A stretch of 64,000 nt of DNA from Oncomelania hupensis (GCA_036898135.1 CM072523.1:1164811-1228810), one strand, 5' to 3'; shown: positions 34,862 to 46,676, counted from the stretch's first letter. The notes: generated by a model not told the origin, from the letters alone. Program-made: numbers and translations.

Positions 34862-36131
34862 TGTAACGAAAGGGGTTATATCAAGAATTGCGTGTATGCG
34901 TGCGTGAATATTCTGCGTGTTCTCCCGTCTCACTCTCCCTAACTCTCAAGAATTCTTTTGTTGTCACTCCCCCTTTCTATTACTAGAAAATAATACAATA
35001 ATCAACAAAGTTCACATAAGTACATACAACTCAATCAATAATACGGAAAAATATATATATATATAGTTTTGTACTCACGTACTTTGAAGGAATACTCCGT
35101 GAAATTACAACCACTCACAAAACACACACATAAGTCTCAATCAGATCATCCACGAATAAAGTCACCAATCACCAATATCCACCACAAAAATCCCGGACAA
35201 ATAATCCAAGTATCACCAGTCACAATAAACACCAATATCGATCTGGTCACCGTCGACAGAGAGAGAATTTCCCCAATAGTCTCATGGAGGTTGGGATTCA
35301 CTATGTCTTTCTTTGTCTCTAATATTTGTCTCTGTCTTTATGCTATCCTCCTTCTCCTTATCCTTGTCCTTCTCTCTATCTATCCTGGGTTTCTCCTCTA
35401 TGTATCGTTCTCTTCGCCGCCGTCAATAATCCTCCCTGCTGCTGCTGTGGCCGCCGTCACCGCTGTGGCCGCTGCCGCTGTTGCTGCCGCTGTTGCTAAT
35501 GTGGCAGTGGTTGCTGCTGCTGATGATGTAGCAGTGGTTGCTGCTGCTGATGATGTAGCAGTGGTTGCTGCTGCTGCTCGTCTCTCTTCCTCGTCTTCTT
35601 CTTTGGCTCTTCTCTGGCCACTTCTTCTTCTCCTTCTTCGTCTCCCTCTTCTTCGCCTTCTCGTCTTCTTCTTTGGCTCTTCTCTGGCCCCTTCTTCTTC
35701 TCCTTCTTCTTCTCCCTCTTCTTCGCCTTCTCGTCTTCTTCTTTGGCTCTTCTCTCGTGATATCCTCTCCTTCTTTCTTCATGAGCTTCTTTCTCTTCTC
35801 TCGGAGTTTCTTCCGCTTCTTCTTCTTCTTCTTCTTCTTCTTCTTCTTCTTCTTCTTCTTCTTCTTCTTCTTCTTCACCTTCCGCTCGAGGCCCCAGCCG
35901 GAAACTTCTGCAGTCAACAGCTGCTAGAAGTACAACACAACCACTCCGTGGTACATACAAAAGAAGAATGCAAACATTTTTTTGAATATATGTAATTGGT
36001 GAACCGTCACATGACTAGCTCAACCAATCAGAAATTAGTAATCAATAAAAAATAGTATAATTTATATCTTCACACAGGAAGATACTACAAACAGTCATCG
36101 GACCGAAATATTATAAACCCGGTCCGTGACA
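34862..36131 (-). mobile_element. LTR-2 of broken LTR composite, 1270 bp
   Basis: On the plus strand it starts TGTAACGAAAGGGG and ends CCGGTCCGTGACA; on the element's own (minus) strand it runs TGTCACGG...TTACA. It contains (GCT)n and (CTT)n tracts and a TATATATATATAG stretch near 35055. The minus-strand sequence just before it, GCAGGAAGGGGGTAT, looks like a polypurine tract, so it is the 3' LTR of the Gag-bearing element to its right. Confidence 0.78.
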
Positions 36132-36469
36132 ATACCCCCTTCCTGCAAAAAGAAAACGCCCGAGTTTTCTGAATTTTATCAGAAAGAAAAAATTACTACA
36201 ATCATGTCCACCTATACTGTACAAGAAGCAAAAGAGAAAACTGGTCATTAGCACTTATCTTAATCATAAACCCTATTGTATTAAGCAATCACCCAAAGCG
36301 CAATAGACGTACAAAATATGTAGTTCAAAACCAAGCATGTCACCGTGATACAGCGAAACAAAAATCAATAAGGTACAAAACAGCCCATTTTACAGTATTC
36401 CCATAGATTTCCAGTATTAAATAAACATCAGCAGAATTATATACAAAGCAAGTTCATTTTCCACAGATT

Positions 36470-37769
36470 TTATGGAATACACTGATCATAGTGTCTGTTT
36501 TTGGCTACAACTGTTTTGATGTATTCTTGTGCTAGTTTGCAAGATTCCAGTACCTTGTTTTTAATGTGTTTGAGCTGAATAGTGTCAGGGTAACGTGTTA
36601 CCATATCAATGACGTTGAGTATGCATCTGTGACCTTCCTCAGACGGAGGAGAAATCGGTTCTACTAAATCAGCTGCAACCTGTTTGACTGTTTCTGAAAT
36701 AGTCGGCATCTTTTCTACAGGAACCGGTGGAATGCAATGTCTCTTGTCTTGAGCATTAGTAGTAACACAACGAGTATGACCTTGATCTTTGATGAGTGTG
36801 GAAGCACCCGAAAAAGGGTCGGACACACCTGGTAAATTCCCTACTATCAAATCGGCCACTGGTTGATCAATGACACAACACAACACAGTGCCAGAGAAAA
36901 ATGGAGTGTCAACAGGCACTTCAGCCAACGGAAATTCTTCTATATTCCCACCGAATGACAAACATTTACACTCTCTGCCAGTGTACTGGTCGTGCGAAAC
37001 CAGTCTCTTGCGAACGCCACAGATAGTAGCACCTGTGTCTCTGAGCACACTTGCTTTGAGGCCATTTACGGTACCTGACACTAGCTTGGGCTGACCACAG
37101 TTTTCATCACCAACTGAGCAAATGACTTCCGCGACTAAAGCTGACTGAGTGTTAACTGGAGGGTCCTGGTAGTTCTGCGAACCACTTTCAGTATCTTGAG
37201 TCTCTGGGTATCCATTGCCACTAGCATAAGGACACCATGCAGCTATGTGACCTAGACCCCCACAACAATAGCAAACTATGTCCTGTCTATACTGTCTTTT
37301 GTTGAGAGGAGGACTACCTGAAAAACGAGAGCCAGGTCTAGAATAGGTATTTCCACGTCCACGAGGAACCTGATTGTTTTGAGCACCCTGTTGGGTATTC
37401 ATGGTCTGATTTGCAAAACCCCTATTTGGAATAGGACCTGCGGGTTGGTAGTTTCCACGCAGAGAGCCACGAAATCCCGATCCCCGGAAATTATTCCATC
37501 TTTGGCCAGTCCCACGAAATTGATTCTGAGTGGGTACATTCTGGGAAATCGACGCGGATGCAAAAATCGAGTCATCTGACTTCCGTGCCAGTTTCTTTTC
37601 CGGATGAGCCATGCGAAATGCTTCAGCACTGTCTATCAAAGCCGCGAATTTTGTCAAGTTTCTTTCCTTCAAAAACACGGCGAGATCTCGAGAAACAGAA
37701 GCAATAAACTGCTCACACAAAATGAGATTCCATAGCCCATCAAAAGTCTTTTCGCAATCTGATAGTTGG
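36470..37769 (-). pseudogene. Gypsy-like Gag-protease-integrase remnant
   Basis: The minus-strand frame begins inside LTR-3 and continues as KTFDGLWNLILCEQFIASVS, resembling the SCAN-like part of some retrotransposon Gags. Then comes an Arg/Gly-rich stretch, a zinc knuckle CYCCGGLGHIAAWC (C-x2-C-x4-H-x4-C), and a retropepsin-type active site LRDTGATICG. About 120 residues further the frame jumps to CILNVIDMVTRYPDTIQLKH, resembling the start of an integrase core, and then a short tail. Reverse transcriptase and RNase H are absent, so the element is internally deleted and defective. The 5' part of Gag is lost at the LTR-3 junction (about 37770). Confidence 0.75.
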
Positions 37770-37770
37770 A

Positions 37771-38171
37771 TCCCTCTTCTTCGCCTTCTCGTCTTCTTCT
37801 TTGGCTCTTCTCTCGTGATATCCTCTCCTTCTTTCTTCGTGAGCTTCTTTCTCTTCTCTCGGAGTTTCTTCCGCTTCTTCTTCTTCTTCTTCTTCTTCTT
37901 CTTCTTCTTCTTCACCTTCCGCTCGAGGCCCCAGCCGGAAACTTCTGCAGTCAACAGCTGCTAGAAGTACAACACAACCACTCCGTGGTACATACAAAAG
38001 AAGAATGCAAACATTTTTTTTGAATACATGTAATTGGTGAACCGTCACATGACTAGCTCAACCAATCAGAAATTAGTAATCAATAAAAAAAATATTATAA
38101 TTTATATCTTCACACAGGAAGATACTACAAACAGTCATCGGACCGAAATATTATAAACCCGGTCCGTGACA
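37771..38171 (-). mobile_element. LTR-3 of broken LTR composite, partial
   Basis: Matches the right-hand 410 bp of LTR-2 (from TCCCTCTTCTTCGCCTTCTC to GGTCCGTGACA). Its other part, the primer site and the start of Gag are deleted. Its outer end abuts the 48-bp minisatellite of copy B. No target-site duplication is visible between this end and the LTR-1 outer end. Confidence 0.78.
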
Positions 38172-38397
38172 GATAGGGCGATTTGTTCCTTCTGCTGTTG
38201 TCAAACGGATAGTAAGAGGGATAGGGCGATTTGTTCCTTCTGCTGTTGTCAAACGGACAGGAAGAGGGATAGGGCCATATGTTCCTTCAGCTGTTGTCAA
38301 AGCAAAACCATGAATTTGATGCATACAAAATGTAACGGCCGGAGCTTGGAATGATGAAGGGGTTGGATGGAAGGCGCATCACAGGGTTATCAATTAA

Positions 38398-38720
38398 TCA
38401 TTCATGTGCTTGAGATTACTGTATTACAATATGCTGAAATTTACTAAAATGTGCTTAAGATTACTGTATTAAAGTTTGCTTAAGATTAATGTAATAAAGT
38501 GTCCTTAAGATTACTGTATTGAAAAATGTGCTTATGATTACTGTATTAAAGTATGCTTTATATTACTGTATTAAAATGTGCTAAAGATTACTGTGTTAAA
38601 ATGTGCTTAAGATTACTGTATTAAAATGTGCTTAAGATTATGTATTAAAAGGTACTTAAGTTTACTGTATTAAAATATACTTGAGCTTAGTCTGTTAAAA
38701 TGTTCTTAAGATTACTATGT
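38398..38720. repeat. 25-bp AT-rich minisatellite, uninterrupted
   Basis: Same unit as at 19069 (GTGCTTAAGATTACTGTATT plus AAAAT), with the empty TTAA site of the THAP element at about 38659 (GGTACTTAAGTTTACTG). Confidence 0.9.
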
Positions 38721-38994
38721 TAAAGTGTGTTTATAGTAACTGTAATAATATTTATCTATTTTAAATAGCTCAAAATCTGTCAAAATGTTTGCTTTAAGTG
38801 CGAATGTATTATAATATTAATCGTTAAGTGAACGGAAGGTATCGTTAAGATAACATTTGTAATAGAAGCAGATGTTTGAAACTGAATCATGCCCGTGACA
38901 TCGTTAAGGTTGATGCCTTGCAGACCCATTTGCCTTGCATGCATCACCTCATCTCACTGCTCGGCTGGTCGTTTGGCTGATTGAAAGTGGGGAG

Positions 38995-39097
38995 ATGTTT
39001 TTTTTAAAAGAGTACGTGTGTTGTGTGTTTGTGCCTGTGTGTGTGTGCGTGCTTGTGTACGTGTGTGTGTGTGGGTGTGTGTGTGTGTGTGTGAATG
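38995..39097. repeat. GT-rich tract replacing 3.4 kb of copy A
   Basis: GTGTGTTGTGTGTTTGTGCC through (GT)n to GAATGAGCACAAAGTGACC. Copy A has the same left and right flanks about 3.4 kb apart. Confidence 0.85.
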
Positions 39098-39514
39098 AGC
39101 ACAAAGTGACCATGCTGTCTGGTGGCGTGTTAGCGGTGGTGTAATGGCAGGCCACAGAGCAGTGTGAGCGGACAGTAATGCGAAATGAGAGAGATGGTTG
39201 GTTGTGTGGTCAATGACGCTTTACAAAGGAAAAGGAGGATACTTCCCCCCCCCTCTCGCCTGCCATCCCCTCGCCGTAATCAGCTCTGTCTTGGAGTTGG
39301 GAAAGGAAAACTCAGGTTTTGACGTTGCCGTTTTCTTTTACACACAGGAGAGAGTCAAATTAGGAGGAGAAAAAGAAAGGATGAGGAGGAGAAAAAGAAG
39401 AAGAAGAAGAAGAAGAAGAAAGTGCCCCTTTCATCAATTTTATAGTGGATTGGAGATTCATTATTATGTAAAGCTAAGTTTGTTGATGTTTGATTTTTGA
39501 TGTGTAATACTTGA

Positions 39515-40671
39515 GGGTAGATAGATACAATGTTTATAGGGTCCAGCGGAATGCTAAGAGCAGAATCAGGAATCACTAAAATATATGGTAAAAATGGCAA
39601 CAAAACTGAAATAGCTAATGAAATCCAAACGAGCACACAAACAAGATGACATGACCTATATGCGATAACATAAACCAACAGCATGTAAACAGGCTTTGGC
39701 CATTGCAAGCTTTACACATCTCATTAAAACGTATCCAACCAAAATATCTTTCTCTCTCGTCATTCAGATCAGCACATTCAGACCTAAAATGGCAGACGGA
39801 AAAGGTTTGTCACATTTAAAGCACCACGGTGGTTCTTCTGTGTTCAAAAGGAAACTATGGGTGACATAAGTATGCCAGAACAGCTTCATCTTTGCGAGTG
39901 GACGCAAAGTTAGGCTAAGGATCTGACAAATCTGGAAGAATTTGAAATAATTTGTTATTGATTTGATTAGACATTCGGTCTGCCAGAGCGGTTTACAATA
40001 AGAGCCAGTCATACAACGCAGGTCAGAGTATGGAACAAACTGAAAAAATCCTCTGACGGAAAATAAAGATGAAGATGCCGCTTTGTCCACTGCAATATTG
40101 CCGCGGATACCCATGTGACTAGGTACTTATATAAAACTATCCTTTTACCCTCAGAAACAAGTTGTTTGTGGAGGTCATGGATCTCTTCCAGAAAAGGTGC
40201 GATGTTTTTCTCGGAAATAGCCTGAAGTGTTGAAAGTGAATCGGATGCGATTAAAAATGAGGATCTTTTGGACAGAAATATCTGTTTCAGAGCTAAATGG
40301 TTTGCCTTGAGCGCAGCTGTATAAACAGAACAAAAATCAGGTATACGCTGTTGCAAAGGCTACTCGAGGTGTCTCCCAGAGACCGACCTAGCAGCAACTG
40401 CGTCTCCTTTCTTCAAACCGTCCGAAAAATGTTTATTGTATCTTTTATACAATGAACATTGTTCTAGGTAAAGTTGCTCATAAACAGCTTCGGAAGTTTC
40501 GTTCTTTTTGAAGAATGTGAGATTGAAGTTGATAATGGGGTTGATGCGTGTCCAAGGTGGGAGCACAGTTAGCAATTGGTCATCAATAACAGCGTCAATA
40601 TAATCCTGAAGGGTAAAGGAATGACAATCATAATCACCATCTTTACTATCCCCATACAAATACAAGGGCAT
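39515..40671 (-). pseudogene. LINE fragment with RNase H domain, copy B
   Basis: Same order of segments as 24965-26143: VLPPWTRINPIINFNLTFFK, KHFSDGLKKGDAVAARSVSG, CSVYTAALKANHLALKQIFL, SFLIASDSLSTLQAI, MGIRGNIAVDKAA and HTYVTHSFLLNTEEPPWCFK. It has its own lesions: a stop after the SGRHLE segment, loss of the EAL segment, and a 20-bp deletion before HTYVTHS. The Ala in YTAAL, in place of the usual catalytic Glu, is shared with copy A. Confidence 0.8.
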
Positions 40672-40844
40672 TTGTGTGCGGCGTACTTATCAACACAACG
40701 GTACTAAAAGCAGCAACAACAACTTGAGAAATACTAAAGACAATAGACAGTGAAGCGTGACGTCTACACCCATCATTTTGCGATAAGTATTGCACACGGT
40801 GGTAACCATCCTAGGAAAAATGGGTAGGAAAAATGGGTAGGCAT

Positions 40845-40975
40845 CAACGCTGAACCATCAGAGCAACCCTACTGCCAAGATCGACAGTGACAAAATGGAC
40901 GCGTTGACCTTGCCCACCCCGGAATTGGAACCTGAGTCATCTGTGAACGCTCTACCCACTGAGTCCAATCACAAA
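40845..40975 (-). repeat. SINE family S2, copy B
   Basis: Counterpart of 26310-26452 with a small deletion in the tRNA-like head (TCATCTGTGAACGCTCTACC). Confidence 0.7.
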
Positions 40976-41019
40976 ATGATGCACTGCCAGTAACAAAGTC
41001 TGAACCACGCTACAGATAA

Positions 41020-41165
41020 GATGACTACGGACTGTTGATCAGGAGTATCACTATCACGTCACTAAATAAAGCCACAGTGTGATAGGATAGATGACTACGG
41101 ACTGTTGATCAACAGTACCACTATCACGACACTAAATAAAGCCACAGTGTGATAGGATAGATGGT
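41020..41165. repeat. 70-bp minisatellite, 2 copies
   Basis: Two units of the array that has about 23 copies at 26498-28118 in copy A. Confidence 0.95.
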
Positions 41166-41406
41166 TATTTTGAGGCCGCTGTAGTCAACATCCCATGTTT
41201 TGATATCATTGACGTTCTTCAACCTTTTTTTAAAATGCCGGGAAGGCTTGAAGTGAAAGGGACAAAGGTGATGGAGGGGGGGGGGGAGGAGGGAGAGAAA
41301 GGGGATAATATATGTGTGACAACGCTGCTTGTTTTATTATTGATTTTCTCTTTTGGTCACCCCTTTTGAGATGAGAAGGGACAAATAGGACCTAGAAGGA
41401 AAATTG

Positions 41407-41446
<40 letters not shown>

Positions 41447-41711
41447 GAGGAAGAGAAGAAAGCGAGAGACCTGTGGGGCAAATTTGGCTTGGAAGGAAAA
41501 GGAAGATATAGGGAGTGTGTGTGGGCTGGAGGGGGGGGGGAGTAGGGGGGTTGACTAGTGTACCATGTGCATGTGTAGGGAGTGGGTGTTTGAGACAGTG
41601 ACATGATATGATGAAGGTTAATAGGAGAAGTGAGACAAACAGACTAACGGGAGTGGAGTGAGTTGGTTAAGTAAGAAAGGGAATAGAGACTAGGGAAGAA
41701 TCCATGGGAAA

Positions 41712-41770
<59 letters not shown>

Positions 41771-42265
41771 GCAATGAAGGCTATAGGAAGGGTTTAACGA
41801 AGCAAATGGGTTAGGGTTTACATGGCGAGTTGTGTATGTGTAAGTGCGAGGAAGCAGACTGGGATTAGTTGAGAGAGGGAGCTGGAAGGGGATGGGGTGG
41901 GGTAGTCTGAGGTTAGATGGAGGGGGACTAGACTGAGGTTAAATGAAGGGGACTAGACTGAGGTTAGGAGGTTAGGCGGGGAGAGAAGTAAGACATTGGG
42001 CGGTAGGTCTATTGTGGACGTCTCGGCCACTTTTCGCTGTTGCTGATGCAGCCTTTCCATTTCAATGCTGCACTCTTCTGAAATTTTGGCCTTTTGTGTG
42101 GAGAAATGCCCTGAAGACTTGACGCTGTTAACTTGCTGTTTACGTTGCAGGTTTTCAGTACAGCAACAACTACAGCAGTAGCAACAACATCCAGCTGCTG
42201 TACTCTTTAGTGGTGTTTTTCATTCTTCTTCTCGTCCACGCAACGGTAAAAGCACGCAATGGTTT

Positions 42266-42301
<36 letters not shown>

Positions 42302-43143
42302 ACACAATCACACACCCACCTACACACACCCACACACACACACACACGCGCGCACACACAAACACACACACAAAAGTACTTTAAGAAGAGTAAGATGCGT
42401 TTCACCTTAAGAGTAAAACGAGTTTCACTTTAAGAAGAAGTTTTTCCCATAAGAGGAAGACGTGCTTCACTTGGTACCCGCAAGTCGTTCACTATTTTAG
42501 TTCGTTTTTGTGATATTTAGTGCAACAGCAACTACATCAGTGTCAAAAACAACAGAAACAGCGAGCTATGTTATTGGTGACTGTGATTAGCAATGCAACA
42601 GCACCAAACAAAAAAAAAGGATTTGTGCTGAGGATAACAGATAGCCAAAACTATGTGCTTTGATTGTAGTTCGTGCCTTATTTGCAGTGGATGTTATTGT
42701 GGTGGTTTCAGTGCCTTCCTCAGCACCAACAACTTCCACAACGAGGAAGGCAAAAGTTTTGTAAAACTTAGGAAGTAGTTGTCTTGCCCAAAGAAACGGG
42801 ATTGGAGTTGTACAACAAGATATTGACGCGTTTTGGGTTGTCTTAGCATCAAAGACAAAGTGTTCGTCAATGGTGAACTTCTCCAACTCAGATACATTTC
42901 CTTAAAGAATGTGTCTGGCCTAGGAGGAGGATCTGGATCTGTTGTAATGTGTTTCGCTGTGTCACAAATCCTGCAATTTTAGAACCCATAGAGAATTATT
43001 TGATGCACGCGTTCATAAAATGCTGACCTCTCCAACTCAAAAAATAAAAATCCTGTTTATAACACATTTAATATTTGTGGTGCAGAAGTTGTGTTTAAAA
43101 GTCTTTGGATTGTGTTTAGTTCTTTGCGTCCGTTGTTGCATGG
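41166..43143. other. Copy B block with microsatellites
   Basis: Counterpart of 28119-30120. (GA)n at 41414-41442 and 41715-41767, (CA)n at 42274-42370. The 61-bp unit that is doubled in copy A is single near 42795-42855. No gene recognised. Confidence 0.65.
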
Positions 43144-43146
43144 CTG

Positions 43147-44626
43147 GGGCCCTATTCATAGAGGGACTACATGTTATAGGGACTGCAAACCTTGAAAGGA
43201 CTTTAGATTTCGTCCGATAAATGCGGCATCTGATCTGGCATTCATGAAGGGCTCACAGCCGGGATTGTGGCTATAGTCCTTTCTAATATTAGCATCGGGA
43301 AAGTCAGCCAAATTATATCAACTGCGCACGCGTACTGCAGCGGATGCGATCATTTGTGTGTAGTGCGTGATCGCCTTCAATGTTTTAGAGACTTTGCTGT
43401 ACACTGTAAACATTACACACACATACTCTGCAGAGCCAATTTAGTGTTTTTATACGAGAAATAGAGCTATAGGCATGCTAAGGTGCATGCTGGGTTTTGC
43501 AAGTTGTGATTGTTGGCAAAAGTTTGTCGTGCACGCTTACACAAACATTCACGAATATATATTTTTTCTTTTGCAAGGGCGATTGAGTTAACAAAAAAAC
43601 GTTGACATTTTGCTCACTTATTAGTTGGTGTCCCTGTGTCTAATTTGTTACTGCATTAACCTTGTATCCCCCCCCCCCCCCTCATATTCCTCTCTCTTTT
43701 ATCTGTCTCACTCTGCATCTATGCAATTGTATGTGTGTTTGATTTGATAAAATTGATCAATGTATGTGCACATGTATGAGTGTGTGTGTTTACCCAGTAA
43801 AAGAAATGCATATTAATAAAACCTTTCAATTTAGTATGCATACAATTTAAAAAAATCTGTTTAGTGTCATGACCTACAGGAAACTTGATTACATGACTGA
43901 ATGCTGTGGCTAGTGTAATTTCCATAGTTTTTCCTGCAAACATACTCGTGTTCATATTCCGGTGGCGCTTGGATTGGTAGGCCTATTAGTGTCCCATCTA
44001 TGCACCCAAACACGTTCGGCATGTTGCCGATTCTTTGAAATTTTAATTTTTGTCTGTCAGCTTCGTGTTGATCTGGAAACTGGATCCAATTGCTGACTAT
44101 CGATTTCAGAGCAACAGTAACTTTTGAGATTACTCTGTTGGCTGTCGGTTGCGTAATTCCAAACAAATCAGCACATACTATTTGGAAAGAACCACACGCG
44201 TAAAATCTCAAAGCAACTAATACTTGCATTGATGGTGTCAAAGACCCAAGTCGGTTTGCGTGTTCTAGTTGCTTTGCAACATCGTCAATTATGGTGAATA
44301 TGTCATGACGACGAAAACGAAAAGCCATGTACAGTTTTACGTCATCATAACTATCTAAGGGATTCATCCTGTCTCTGAAAATTCTATTTCTCCTCAGCTG
44401 TCTTCGCCTTAGTAAGATTGGAATCAACGCACCCGCCATTTTTGCTCGATGTTACAGTCCCTTTACCGGCATAAAGGCCCGAATTTTATGCTGATAACTT
44501 TTAGGCCGTCTGCCGCGGCCGATAAGCTCTGCTGTCCCTCTATGAATAGCAATATATCGCAGTTATAGGCCGTAGACGGCGTGCAGTCCCGTTCCGGCAC
44601 TTGCAGTCCCTTCATGAATAGGGCCC
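43147..44626 (-). mobile_element. Harbinger-type transposon, 1480 bp
   Basis: Inverted ends GGGCCCTATTCAT (43147) and ATGAATAGGGCCC (to 44626), with further similarity inward (AGAGGGACT / AGTCCCTTC). It is flanked by CTG at 43144-43146 and 44627-44629. Copy A has the uninterrupted site (CATGGCTAGTATTTGC near 30114). A 3-bp duplication and a HARBI1-like transposase remnant identify PIF/Harbinger. The transposase is truncated and the second, Myb-like gene was not seen, so the copy is non-autonomous. Confidence 0.88.
43867..44439 (-). pseudogene. Harbinger transposase, N-terminal part
   Basis: The minus-strand frame starts MAGALIPILLRRRQLRRNRI, with NPLDSYDDVKLYMAFRFRRH and a helix-turn-helix region (LVALRFYACGSFQIVCADLF then GITQPTANRVISKV). 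It reaches the first DDE aspartate in VFGCIDGTLIGLPIQAP, then EHEYVCRKNYGNY before diverging and stopping. The second Asp and the Glu of the catalytic triad are missing, so it cannot be an active transposase. 190 residues remain against about 350 usual for the family. Confidence 0.85.
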
Positions 44627-44855
44627 CTGGTCTTTGCAGCTACAGAACTTGATTTCTTAACGCTTGTTTTTGCTGCAGTGGCATTACGTCAATATTTATT
44701 ATATCTGCAGCATTGGTTCTGTAGTCTTTTGCGAATTTTATTTTGTGTCCTGCTCTAAACCACACACACGCACGCACAGACGAACGCACAGTGCAGAAAC
44801 TATTAGCAGATCATGTTAGAAAATTATATTTGCAGAGTTAAAATGACGTTCGTGA

Positions 44856-45061
44856 GTGTGGGGCCGGGTAGCTCAGTTGGTAGAATGGCTTACTAGTAAC
44901 CGAAAGGTACCAGGTTCGAATCCCGGATTGGCCAAAGTGTGACCATATAATTTTCCTCTTACCATCAACTGGTTCGCTGGTGTCAGAATAATGTGACCAG
45001 TAGTCGCCTATACGCTCCGGTGTCGTGTGACTATAATCTACAATTACCCTTTACTATTTTT
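44856..45061 (+). repeat. SINE family S1, copy B
   Basis: Counterpart of 30340-30545 with the same target duplication ACGTTCGTGA (44846-44855, 45062-45071). The head reads GGCCGGGTAGCTCAGTTGGT. Confidence 0.88.
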
Positions 45062-46004
45062 ACGTTCGTGATATGTTGTTGCAGCAGCAGAGTTTTGGAG
45101 CCCTTTGACCTGTGTTTCACTCTCATACAGACAACAAAACTTAAAAACACTCGCCACAAACCCCTATTGGCAGATGATCTCACAACATTGTATTTACCGC
45201 AGTAAAATAACGTTAGGACTGTTTTGTGGTTGAACGTGCAAGAGCTTGTGGGGTCCTTGTGCTTGGATTTCGGTCGATGCACTTGTCGATGAGAGATTTC
45301 TCCCGCTTTCTTGCATCAGAATCTCCGGAGACGTGTGTTTCCTGCAGCAAAGCCATCAAGCTTTGTTTTTTTGTTCCATTTTATAGCTCGGGGTAACAAC
45401 ATTCCTTTAGACTTGCGTTTACCGCCAGAATGGCTGTTCAGGTTTATGTTTGTATGGTGGCACGTTAAGTTCGTACATAGAAATCTTGTGAATGATGCGT
45501 TGAAGGTTTGAATTCACGATGTGTGTTTTGACTTTCTTATATAGCGCATTTCTAGCTCAATAGGTGCTCAAGGCGCTGTCCTAAACAAAATCCTAATTCA
45601 AGGCCTTGTGACTGCTGTTTTTTTTTAAAGCTATAAAAAATAATCCTTTGAGTAGCTGGTTTCTGCAGTTTCTGTTGACGCATTTTAATTAGAAAAGAAG
45701 TCTTGCGAGGTGAGTGTTAGTTATGTCCTGCAGTATCAAAGTTGAAAGTAGTAATTTTATATAGCTCACTTCTGCAGCTGTAAGAGCTGAACATCTCTGG
45801 AATCAAGACCTGTGAATGAAAACCTGAAACTTGCAAAGTGTTGTTTGGTTTTATGGCTATAAAGAGCTTAAAGCTGCGTCGCTTTCTTTGCCTTTATGCA
45901 CAATCCTGGCGTTGTGAAGACTTACGTCACTTCGGTGAAAATACGTCACATGCATTGACGAGCGGGTGAATGAATGGTTGGGTACTTGTAGTCTGCTGAA
46001 GTCC

Positions 46005-46170
46005 TCTTTTGGTAAACAGAACTTTCCTCATGGCTTTGTAAAAGATCGACCGAGAAAGTGGAACATTCTTCCACTTAATAGCCTCCAGACCAAGTTGGAC
46101 AACACGGACAGTTTTCTGCTTTAAAAGCAAACTTTTTGCACGAAAGAAACTTTAACTTCGTGCTCCTAAA
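46005..46170 (+). pseudogene. Possible LINE C-terminal fragment, copy B
   Basis: Counterpart of 31480-31640, with GFVKDRPRKWNILPLNSLQT retained. Confidence 0.35.
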
Positions 46171-46266
46171 AAAGACTTCCTTTCTCCTGCAGCAATCTAA
46201 TTTTTTTTTTTTTTAAAGTTTTGTGTATTTGTGCAGCCAAAATGTCAGATTTATTTTTCTTCTTGT

Positions 46267-46373
46267 ACTTGTTGTTGTTGTTGTTGTTGTTGTTGTTCTT
46301 CTTCTTCTTCTTCTTCTTCTTCTTCTTCTTCTTCTTCTTCTTCTTCTTCTTCTTCTTCTTCTTCTTCTTCTTC
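46267..46373. repeat. (GTT)n(CTT)n microsatellite
   Basis: Copy-B equivalent of 31755-31873, with fewer GTT units. Confidence 0.98.
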
Positions 46374-46676
46374 AGGACTGTGTAGCACATGAAGGCGGCG
46401 TGTGGTTATGGTGGTGGTGTGTGGTTGAGGTGGTGGCGTGTGGTTGAGGTGGTGGTGTGACTGACAGCTAACACGTGTCACAACGCCAACGACCACTGGC
46501 CAGGAACACTATCGGTTGCCGATGATGGTGGAGGAATGGGCGGGGAGAAGGAAGTGGGAACACGACGGCAGTGGATGAAACAATAAGTATTGTCGGTAGA
46601 GCTTGACTACTACTACCACTACTACTATTATTACTACTACTACCACTACTACTATTACTACTACTATTATTACTAC

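Larger units (their letters stand above)
38172..46670 (+). repeat. Segmental duplication, copy B
   Basis: Direct repeat of copy A (18900-32180), nearly identical by eye in aligned stretches. It starts within the 48-bp minisatellite (about 2.7 units to 38303) at the LTR-3 edge and ends in a CTA/CTATTA microsatellite at 46605-46670. It lacks the THAP element, the 51-bp array and most of the 70-bp array, and carries a Harbinger insertion. Confidence 0.92.
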
